From positions 10,628,196 through 10,692,195 of the forward strand of contig NW_024609839.1 of the NCBI RefSeq assembly GCF_016920785.2: a stretch of DNA of 64,000 nucleotides. Reading direction: 5' to 3'. Shown here one piece after another: positions 55,982-64,000 of the stretch. The DNA is from Ixodes scapularis (taxonomy: Eukaryota; Arthropoda; Arachnida; Ixodida; Ixodidae). A model generated the notes under the pieces. That model was not told the DNA's origin and did not search any database. It saw only the letters and a list, made by a program, of their open reading frames with translations. How positions within the stretch are numbered: position 1 is the stretch's first letter; each line of letters starts with the position of its first letter. Position numbers and translations under genes: made by a program.

Positions 55982-56690
55982 ACCTGCATGCGAAGATTGT
56001 GACACTTTTTACAAGCTCTGAAATCTTTGTTTACGTTTTTCTGAAAATAACAATTTGCTCCAAATGTTGCGACGCAAACTTTCATAACTTATGTCTCAGC
56101 GTATACTTGGAACTGAAATTTTCCACAATGATTTACAACATATATATCTGTGCAGTGAACTAGAATAAAAGAAATTCATGGAATATTTTTCAATTCACAG
56201 CTGAATTCTCAAACAGGTTCAGTCTAAATTCGCTCTTTTTCCCCGTTTTCTTGTTTTTTTTTTAAACATTACTTCCTTGATATTTACTGCATAATATTTA
56301 TTCTAGTTCACTGCATAGCTCCAGCCATTAGTTACACAAATGTCAAAGCTTTACTGAATAAAGCCACCCATTAGTCCCTTATCATAGCTGGCGTGGCTAG
56401 CACTTTTAATGCAATTTTTGACAAAGATTACCTCCCAGTAAATAAATATTCAATATTCTGCACTGTAAATGGCTGGGTAAGTTAAATAAGACATGCTTGT
56501 TTTGAGGAAAAAGTTATTTCAACGCTGGCTGCTCTTAAAAAAAAATTTTGTTTTTGAGTGGCCTACCACCTAGAGTTTCCTCATCTGCAGTTGGTCGGTT
56601 CGAGGGCACAAGATCAACGCTAAATTTAAACTGATGAGTCTTTTGAGAGGGACGAGTCTCGGCGTATCTTTCGTCCATTTTACTGGCTTC
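55982..56690. other. Transposase 3' UTR and flank
   Basis: AATAAA at 56163-56168 suits the transposase exon. Further down, GTGGCCTACCACCT at 56558-56571 beside A and T tracts is the inverse of a motif at 42373. No other gene was seen. Confidence 0.5.
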
Positions 56691-56696
56691 AGTATT

Positions 56697-56880
56697 AAGG
56701 CGCGCTCACAAGTTTGCAACCGAGTCAGATCGACCGAGGGAAGACCGGTTTTTGAGCCTCTTGAGACGGCGTTGGACCGGATGCGCTGCTGCGGAGCAGG
56801 TCCTAAGCCCTCGCAGGGGTCTTAAAAACCGGTCTTGTCTCGGTCGGTCCTACTCGGCTGCAGATGTGTGAACGGGCCTT
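56697..56880. mobile_element. MITE-like inverted-repeat element, 184 bp
   Basis: The left end AAGGCGCGCTCACAAGTTTG and the right end read inverted (AAGGCCCGTTCACACATCTG) pair with mismatches for about 60 bases. The best-matched part is GACCGAG followed by AAGACCGGTTTTT. Confidence 0.75.
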
Positions 56881-57257
56881 CAGACACTTCACGGGCGTGG
56901 ATGAGTACGCCACTATAATGAGCAATCTCTAGGTGAATTTTAATTGCAATGTACGCTGTAAGGACGACGTTTGGAATACACAGCAAGGCGAGAAGGTTAT
57001 GACTGACGCGGTCTCTTGAACGCCAAGCGAGTGTCTCTCGCGCAGCGGTGACTATTGTGAACAAGCAAATGACCTAGTTCCTGCCGGGTGATATCAACAA
57101 ATTTCTCTGCATCCACAAGCCGAGCAATAAGTTGTAAATCTCTTTGGATTCTTCCCCAAAACTCGTCAAAGTGGAGCTCTATTTGAAGATATACACATTG
57201 CGCTGTTTCTCACATTCTAAAGCAATCACCAATATCAAGAAGTTTAATTTATTCCTC

Positions 57258-57259
<2 letters not shown>

Positions 57260-57349
<90 letters not shown>

Positions 57350-57350
57350 G
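57260..57350. repeat. (TA)n microsatellite
   Basis: About 90 bases of TA dinucleotide with one TG interruption. It directly abuts the ribozyme-like hairpin. Confidence 0.95.
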
Positions 57351-57353
57351 TTT

Positions 57354-57513
57354 GTAAGTCAAAGATGCGCACTGTCGGAGTTACTAATTCGAAGTTTACT
57401 ACGACGTTTCGAGCGGGGACCGCTCTTCATCACCCGATGAAGAGCGGTCCCCGCTCAAAACGTCGTAATAAACTTCGAATTAGTAACTCCGACTGTACGC
57501 ATCTTTGACTTAC
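57354..57513. mobile_element. Penelope-like snap-back hairpin with hammerhead-ribozyme-like motifs
   Basis: Arms of 78 bases around a 4-base loop begin GTAAGTCAAAGATGCG and include GAAGTTTACTACGACG. Read from the centre outward, each strand carries GATGA, a 6-bp stem (GAGCGG/CCGCTC) with a UCC loop, then RAAACGTC. This is the TGATGA-stem II-GAAA-CGTC order of the short hammerhead motifs described in Penelope-like elements. The left arm keeps TGATGA and GAAA but has G for the conserved first C. The right arm has CCGATGA and AAAA. Both look decayed. Confidence 0.6.
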
Positions 57514-57558
57514 TAACTTTTCCTGGTCCATTGTTTTTTTATATTTACCTTACCTCAC

Positions 57559-57576
57559 CTATATATACATATATAA

Positions 57577-57611
<35 letters not shown>
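57559..57611. repeat. Second (TA)n tract
   Basis: Interrupted TA repeat on the other side of the hairpin, about 45 bases away. Confidence 0.9.
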
Positions 57612-57612
<1 letters not shown>

Positions 57613-57628
57613 GAAGTTAAGGAAACCA

Positions 57629-57701
57629 ATCAATCGTTTAATTAATCGATTAAAGGTTGTCAATTGATCGGGTTGAAATATTTAATCGATGGTCAGCTCT
57701 A
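57629..57701 (+). mobile_element. hAT-like element right-end fragment
   Basis: ATCAATCGTTTAATTAATCG through TTAATCGATGGTCAGCTCTA resembles the right end of the 27.7-28.3 kb element. The left end is missing, perhaps removed by expansion of the TA tract. Confidence 0.5.
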
Positions 57702-59430
57702 CATCAAACCGGTTTGAACCGCTAAAGTTTCCGCATCGTTATTGTTTTTTTGTGTGTTTTTTTCGATACGCACCGGTGGTGATGTAAAACGAATGGTTTA
57801 ATGTTTTTTTTTTTCAATCGTTATTTTCAAGTAGCAACAACACAACATCGCGTCATTTTACTTAGACGCCGAGGTGTAAAAGCCTGGTTCAAGTAAAAAA
57901 TGTCGTATTTATACTAATAAAAGTTCAGCCGTTTATTCGCAGTTCCCTGCTTTATTTGAATAAGAAAACTGTTGTTAAGTGAAGTAGATACGTAATGTGT
58001 ATGTGTTTGCGACAGCTTAATCCCACAGTCTTAAAACTTTAAGCGCAATTGTGCTGTTAACCTAAATTATTTATTGCAGTGCATAAATTATAAAATGCCA
58101 ACATCGTCGGCAAGTTTAGGCCTCTGCAAAAGCACCTCTGGCCGCCGCCTATTTTTGACTCCAGCGACCCCTTTAAGCTAGAAATTTTTGCCATCTGCCT
58201 GGGCTGTGGAAACCCGGTCAGCGCGACTCCCCGACTCTATTATGCATTCGGAGCTTGGCGGCTTTTCTTGAATTTTTTTTTACTTTATTTGCGTGTTCAG
58301 GATGCTTAAATTTTTTAATTCGAAAGCATTAAATTCCTTGTGAAGTCGGCGAAACATGGCACCTAAATTCCCATTGGCTGAGAGAAACGGCACCTAAATT
58401 CCCATTAGCTGAGCGAAGCGGCACTTAAATTCTCATTGGCTGAGCGAAACAACACCTTAATTCCCATTCCAAAAAGAAAAAAGAAAAACGCAGCAACGCA
58501 GATGCTTCGTCGCGGAAGCCGGCGGGTGCGCTCAAGGTCAAGAAGGAGGCGCCTAAGAATAAAAACACAAAGAAAAGCACAGCAACGCAATGTTTCGTCA
58601 GGGAAGCCGTCGTGAAGCCGGCGAGGTTCACCGCGCCTGCGCAGGGGGGGGAGCGTGATGTCACTGCCGGAGCGCCGTGTGCGATAGAAAGACGTGGCGC
58701 GCTGCCTGCAGGAAGGCGCCGCGTCTAGGAATGCTTTGGCAATCCTACAACTAAGCAGTCTTAAGTGTCTCCGCCGAATTTCGGGTTTGTAATCCAGAGT
58801 GCTGTTCAAATGTTAAGTTTTTTTTTTTTTTTTGTTTTTTTTTTAGTGCTGCAGCCTCACGTTTACAATTGTCCGTTATGTTATCTTTCCAGAAGCGTCT
58901 GCAGTTGACACTAAGAAAGGCAGTCATGACACGTTCATGTGTAATGCCAACTTCGGAAGTCCAGTCGTGAAGCTACGTATCTCGTAGACTCCAGCAAAAA
59001 GAAACGTGAAGGACGGAGCGGCGCCCTCTCGTTCTTGCCGAGTCCCTCAACAATCGTCGGTGGAAGCTATCGCACCGCCTGTGGCGAGCTTTGGGATGAG
59101 CGATGGTACCGAGTGGACCACCCTCTCGGTAAATGAAATTGGCACCGCATTGTTTGTGTCGTTACAATCTCCGGTGCACATACGACACTAATCGCTGCAC
59201 CTCCTCCGAGTGGACAATACGGCACGTGCATTTCAAATGCCTTTTTAATGACTCGCAGGAAAGTTTTCATTTATCAGTTTCGAACTACTGAGTGAATCTT
59301 CTTGTCACTGCAATATTAGTCAAAGGATCGTCGTTTTTTTATCATTTAATATTTATTTTATAGAAAATTGCACCTCTTGTGGGCAACGCTGCAGAAATTC
59401 GTAGCACGATAGGTTAAGAAGCCGAATTTC
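57702..59430. other. No supported gene
   Basis: No coding motif was recognised. A 31-bp minisatellite lies at 58.36 kb. A 134-codon minus-strand frame (58809-58405) overlaps it and a purine-rich run and is not convincing. Confidence 0.45.
58358..58468 (+). repeat. 31-bp minisatellite, 3.6 copies
   Basis: Units of GGCACCTAAATTCCCATTGG followed by CTGAGCGAAAC repeat at exactly 31 bases (58358, 58389, 58420, 58451) with few changes. Each unit includes an inverted CCAAT box. Confidence 0.9.
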
Positions 59431-59439
59431 GCGGTCGAT

Positions 59440-59650
59440 TTCAAGAGCCTGGCGGGTACTTGAGACACCCCGTAGTGACGTCGGGTGTAAAGTGACGTCA
59501 CGGTGTTGCGTGCTAAGGCGGCTTGACAACATGACATCGCCTAACGTCGTGGTATCGAGTGACACTATGCAACGTGACGTCATATTCCCTCACATTATGA
59601 CTTGACGCTATGATGCCATGTGTCCACGTCGTACAATATCAAGGGACACG
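59440..59650. repeat. Irregular GTGACGTCA-rich minisatellite
   Basis: It has the same word composition as the array at 17.86-18.26 kb, with GTGACGTCACGG and ACGTGACGTCATAT. The unit length is not constant. Confidence 0.5.
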
Positions 59651-59789
59651 AGAGTCACACGATTAATCAGAGTGCTAATAAAAACAAGCCATAATATGCC
59701 ACCATGATTACATCCATAAATAAAAATAAAGCTGCTTCACTTGTTGTATTTTTGCGGTATTAACAAGATAAACATACTGGGCTAAACCA

Positions 59790-60062
59790 TTTTTAACCGG
59801 TTACCGTACATTCTTTTTCCGGTTTGCTTCTGGTTCAGTTTCAAGATGGCAGCGGCGTCTTCGGTTCTGTTCGGTTCCGGTTCGTCTAAAAATAAAGGTT
59901 CGGTTCCTGTTTTCCGTGCGGTTCGGCTCCCGTTCGGCACAGATCACTACGGCGTGGTGTATGTTAAAAATCCCAGTCTAGCAATGGTACTGCACTGGAT
60001 AAATGTATCATGTAGACGCGGGACTAACTGCCGCTGTCTAAACATACACACAAAACGATATT
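59790..60062 (+). mobile_element. CGGTTC-rich repeat followed by a truncated SINE body
   Basis: GGTTCSGTTCGGTTCCGGTTC-like words run to 59935. From 59938 the sequence follows the SINE body seen at 38.8 kb: ACTACGGCGTGGTGTATGTT, AATCCCAGTCTAGCAATGGT and ACTGCACTGGATAAAT. The pol III head is missing, so this copy is 5'-truncated. Confidence 0.6.
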
Positions 60063-60575
60063 TTTAGCATGCAGATTCAGTGCAGGTTGTTAAACGAGTG
60101 TCGGAAGTCTATTTTATATTTGTTTTCTTATTTAAAGTCCTTGGAACGGTGATAATGAAGTAGCTACGCGACGCAAAACCTTAACCGTTAAAACAAGGAA
60201 AAAAAATTATGTCATACGCTTTGAGTCAAGTGTCAGCGAACTAATCTCCCGGATGAGTCCTGTCGTGCTGCCGTCCACTAATTCTTCATCCCGCTCCTCC
60301 GCGGTGAAGAATTGAGGCTCCTTCGTAGGAACTAAAGCCACTAGGACCTTGGAAACTATCGTCATTGCCTTACCTGCCTGCTAGTCGAACACAAACAAAT
60401 ACTAACATACAGACGATCAAAACCTCGCAAGGCGATTGGCTAACCGATCGCCATTCCTATAGGAATCGCCATTTCGGCCCTTTCAAACCTTCGAAGCTTC
60501 GAGAGGTTCGTTCCAAACCAGTCGCACCAAGATCACCTTTAAGCTTCATTGTACTGAAGGCGTTTCTTGCCATCC

Positions 60576-60900
60576 CTATTGGAAAACCCCAATATAAACA
60601 GCGTATTATGGATATTGGTAAACAATATCTTTTTATTGTATTGCAATACAATATAGACAGTGTATTGGAAAACATTACATTTACTGTATTGTATTACAAT
60701 AAGGATTTGTTATGGGATTCCAATATCCATAATACGCTGAAAATATTGGAATCCAATACCGTATAAACCCTTATTGGATCCCCATGTGTCGTATGGGGAT
60801 CCAATAAGGGTTTACGATTCCAATATACTCAGCGTATTATGGATATTTTAATCCAATATATTATATCGGCTACCAATAAAACTATATATGAGTTGGAATA
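60576..60900. mobile_element. CCAATA-rich compound palindromic element
   Basis: An inner hairpin has perfect 22-bp arms (TAAACCCTTATTGGATCCCC...) at 60764-60785 and 60793-60814. The pairing extends outward to about 65 bases per arm through CCATAATACGCTGA. CAGCGTATTATGGATATTGG occurs again at the left. The word CCAATA or TATTGG recurs about a dozen times. It is probably a foldback element with internal duplications. Confidence 0.7.
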
Positions 60901-60904
60901 TCAC

Positions 60905-61215
60905 GTTTAGCGCAACATTTCTCTGCAACGCAGTCTCTTCTTGTGTGTATTTCTGAGTAATAAATTAAAAAAAAATGTTGCTGTTGTCAAATTGTGAATA
61001 AAGAAGCAAAACACTGGACTTATCCATTCCAAATATATTTAACATATTCCTGAACTGGAGGATCTGGCATTTACTGCAAAAAAAAGTTAATTGTTTAGGA
61101 CTCTCATTCAAAAACTTGATGTTTGAAAACAGAATGTGAAATCCTCACCTTAATGAAAACAGCAGCTGCTAGTTGTAGCCATATAGAAACTGCAAAATAA
61201 AAATTTGTGATTAGT
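60905..61215. other. No feature seen
   Basis: A+T-rich, without recognisable repeat or coding signal. Confidence 0.5.
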
Positions 61216-61219
61216 TTGC

Positions 61220-62315
61220 GACAAGTAGCAATCCTTCACCAAGCCGGATAGATTCAAAATTATGTCTGCGTTTGATTGTGGAAAAATAAGCTTCAATGCC
61301 ACTGCCACAGGTCATTCTGAGCTCGGTCAATTAAATATATGTATCCGCTCGTCTGGCTTCACTATTCCTGCTTCGCACCTAACTAGAGTATCTGGAATGC
61401 TCACCTTTGAAGAAAAACGAACTGGTGCTTGCTTGCTTGTAGGCCGTGGAAACTGGAAGAGAGATTTGCGGTTAGTTGCGTCCAAGTAGCAGTTACTTTG
61501 AGTACCCACAAAAAGTACACCAAGTCTGAAAGATTCAAAATTACATGCGCGAGACATAGATATCCTCTTGCGACGTAACTGGGCACGTGTCAATGTCGCC
61601 CGCTTGTATTACAGAAAAATAAGCTTCAATGCAGGAGCTCCCAGTCGTTCTGAGCTCCGTCAATTAAAAATGCTGTACCGGTCATATGGCCTCAGTATTC
61701 CTGCTTCGGGAATCTGGAATTCTCACCTTTAAAGAAAAGCAAACTGGGACCTGCTGGCTCTTAGGCTGTGGAAACTGCCAGAAAGATTTGCGATTAGCTG
61801 CGTCCAAGTATCAATTTCTTTGACCAGCCACCTACAGCACACTAAGCCGGATAAATTCAAAATTACATGTGCGTGACATAATATGCCTGTTGTGACAAAA
61901 CTGGGCACGCGTTTTGTCGCCTACAGCAACACTGAAGCCAGACAGACAAGCAGTACGGCACCTTTAATTGACGGAGCTTAGAACGAGTAGGGACGCTTTC
62001 ACTGAAGCTTGTTTTCCTGCAATACACACGTGTATTGCAGCAAAACAAGCTTCAGTGAAAGCGTCCCCAGTCGTTCTGTCAATTAAATATGCCGTACCGC
62101 TTGTCTGGCTTCAGTATTGCTGCTTCAGAGCAATCTAGAAAATCTAGAATCCTCACCTTTGAACGAGAACGAACTGGCGCCGGCTGGCTTGTGGGCCATG
62201 AAAACTGCAAGAGAGGTTTGCGATTAGTTCCGTCCAAGTAACAATTTTTTTGGGTAGCCACCTACAGCACACTCAAAATTACATGCACGGGACACAGATG
62301 CCTCATGCGACGGAA
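61220..62315 (+). repeat. Tandem array of about 280-320 bp units, 3-4 copies
   Basis: TTCAAAATTAYATG recurs at about 61256, 61538, 61857 and 62275. GTCCAAGTARCA and CTCACCTTTRAAGAAAAVCRA words recur at matching offsets. The third interval is about 100 bases longer because it contains an inverted copy of unit sequence. Open frames across the units are short and not conserved between copies. Confidence 0.85.
61924..62122. repeat. 199-bp palindrome inside the tandem array
   Basis: Arms of about 95 bases meet at AATACACACGTGTATT. They match through AAGCTTCAGTGAAAGCGTCC and GCCAGACAGACAAGCAGTAC-like blocks with few differences. The left arm is an inverted duplication of the flanking unit. Confidence 0.85.
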
Positions 62316-62319
62316 CTCC

Positions 62320-63417
62320 CTTCATCCTTGTTTTCTGTTAACTCTGCTCACCTTCACCACTCGCCTCCAATTTCTGCGCTACTTCTTTAATCTCGATTCC
62401 CTGGTTCCCAAAGGCCATGCCATGGCTTGCACCAGTAACGGATCTGTCAGCTCTGCGACTGGCGCTATTGTGGCAAAGACGCCACAGCACCTGGCGCTTG
62501 ATCTGCTCTTTCAATATTTTGAGCACGGCTCAAAACAGGTGGATGGGTGTCTGGTATGCCCTTTGCTTATTTGCGGATCGTTCCGAATCAGAGGGTAGGC
62601 GCTTCTGCGACCTGGGCGCATGCTCGGTATTTTACAACAGTTGAAACCGAACTCTGCAGGAATCTTGAAACATAACACACATAATGTGCACGCCAAAAGG
62701 CATAGCAAATGAAACACCCACCATCTATCTATTTTTGTATCTTGTCCGGAAGAAGCTGTCGTATAAGTAGCCTGCCTTGCTTAAGCCGTTCCTCCCTAGT
62801 GTCCCGGTTGGTCTCGTCCTGATGAATCGTCGGTGGAGACCTGAGGAGCGGTCAACATCAGATTAGACCTTTTTGAGACAGAACCATATACTTGCTGAGA
62901 GGAAGTACACCCAAACGAATCTCAGGCATGTCATTTATAGTGCGTTTTAAATTGAGACGCATGATGTAAAATGAGACGTCAATACTGACGCACCCCTTTT
63001 GCGAACCCAAAATTTTGAAGGCCTTGTCCCCCTTAGCTAGGGGGACAAGGCACATGAATCCCGGCATGTGGATGAAAGTTTTACCTTAACATCCCGACTC
63101 AATGCCCATCCCTGAATATTCGACCGCCACACTTTTAGAAAAAAAAAATTTTTTAGAAAACACCGAGTCATCTACCACCCCTACAAACGCCTGAACCAAG
63201 CATACTCGTACCTTGGCTTGTTTGCTCCGTGCCGCCCCCGAGTTAATTCGGGCAGACAATGTTTTTTTTTTTTTTCAAATGGAACCCACATTCTTAGTTT
63301 TGGTTTGTCTTGTAGAAGCAGGTGGATACTTTTATAAAGCTTCCTCCCTATGCGCTTCCGAGTCAACATTTTTGCAATGGCCAACCCCCGGGCTATGATT
63401 TTGCGCTCCTTGATGAA
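62320..63417. other. No supported gene
   Basis: A 97-codon frame (62305-62598) has no known domain. A perfect short hairpin CCTTGTCCCCC/GGGGGACAAGG lies at 63022-63050. Confidence 0.45.
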
Positions 63418-64000
63418 TGCTGAAACTCATATAGGCGGGCAATAGCTAGCCTTGAAAATACTTGCTTTTGGTGGCCGAGAACAAACTCGTGTTCCTGATC
63501 GGCAGCCACTTGCTGCCAAGAATTGCTGCACATATCCTAAAGATTAGTCTGACACAGATGCTTTGGCTGGACAGAGACACAAAAGCCTGAAACAAGGCCA
63601 CTATACAGACAGGAAATAGAGTGTCTGTGAGGAATGAAACAAACAACTCAGATAGGCATCAATCACTCAGCTTGAAAACACTTGCCATGCGCGGCAAAAA
63701 ACAAACTTCTGGCCTTGATTGGCTGGTTCTTGCCACCAAGACCTGCACGTATAAGAAAGAACCCGGTCTTAATTAAACTTGGGTGCTTTTGCAGAAGAGA
63801 GACAACAAAATACTAGTGCAAGACCACTACACATAGGAAATGGCATCCAAAAGGAATGAAACACAAAACTGATATAGGTGGGCAATAGCTCACCTTGAAA
63901 ATACTTGCTCTTAGTGGCCGAGAACAAACACGTGTTCCTGATTGGCAGCCATTTGCTGCAAAGAATACCTGCAGATATCCTAAAGAACCGAGTCTTAGTC
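63418..64000 (+). repeat. 221-bp tandem array, at least 2.6 copies, runs off the window
   Basis: AACTCATATAGGCGGGCAAT, AACTCAGATAGGCATCAATC and AACTGATATAGGTGGGCAAT start 221-222 bases apart. All continue with CTTGAAAAYACTTGC and CAAACWYSTGKYCYTGATYGG-like words. Units 1 and 3 are more alike than either is to unit 2, which hints at a two-unit higher-order repeat. Confidence 0.85.

Noticed and set aside
57144..57440. 98-codon frame with a long Ile/Tyr run
   Set aside because: It is a translation of the (TA)n microsatellite.
61220..64000. CRISPR array for the terminal tandem repeats
   Set aside because: Units are about 220-320 bp and contiguous, without short repeats alternating with unique spacers, and the context is animal DNA.

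Overview
The window looks like intergenic and intronic DNA of a chelicerate, most likely a hard tick (Ixodidae). The organism call is inference. It rests on a decayed I/jockey-type LINE with the RNase H and C-terminal motifs common in tick genomes, fragments of Penelope-like elements, a Mutator-like transposase of the type frequent in tick assemblies, two copies of a tRNA-derived SINE, a short TTAGG-type arthropod telomere motif, and very low gene density in repeat-rich DNA. No bacterial operon, rRNA gene, functional tRNA gene or CRISPR array was seen. || Region 1-27 kb has no convincing gene. It holds unique-looking DNA with scattered short inverted-repeat (MITE-like) elements, snap-back hairpins, minisatellites, two 23-base G tracts and a 44-bp palindrome. 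|| Region 27-37.1 kb is a repeat nest. A hAT-like element sits in an older inverted-repeat element (27.5-28.3 kb), followed by a decayed LINE on the minus strand (29.0-30.05 kb). Next is a degenerate Ty3/gypsy retrotransposon (30085-37087) whose two 197-bp LTRs are each interrupted: the 5' LTR by a 178-bp palindromic MITE, the 3' LTR by a 2200-bp Mutator-like element with a 9-bp target duplication. That element carries a 1000-bp relative (10-bp duplication), which carries a 407-bp palindromic element. The 2200-bp element also holds a recognisable first exon of a THAP zinc-finger gene behind a CG-rich leader, which resembles gene capture. || Region 37.1-43 kb holds a snap-back hairpin, a minisatellite-SINE composite and a TTAA-flanked element. 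|| Region 43-53.6 kb is the most gene-like part. It has a CG-rich, promoter-like block, then plus-strand exon candidates whose reading phases agree (124-aa hypothetical protein, 45327-48428), a later exon candidate and a terminal exon with AATAAA. Two Penelope-like 3' ends lie head to head at 50.7-51.4 kb. || Region 53.8-56.2 kb holds a 1.2-kb foldback element and the C-terminal exon of a Mutator-like transposase, the best preserved coding sequence in the window. || Region 56.2-64 kb is repeats: a (TA)n tract beside a hairpin with hammerhead-ribozyme-like motifs, a 31-bp minisatellite, a CCAATA-rich palindromic element, a roughly 300-bp tandem array containing a 199-bp palindrome, and the start of a 221-bp tandem array that runs off the end. 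|| Genes do not work together as a pathway here. The common thread is transposition: nearly every recognisable coding piece belongs to a transposable element and most are broken. All calls are by eye, without alignment or database search.
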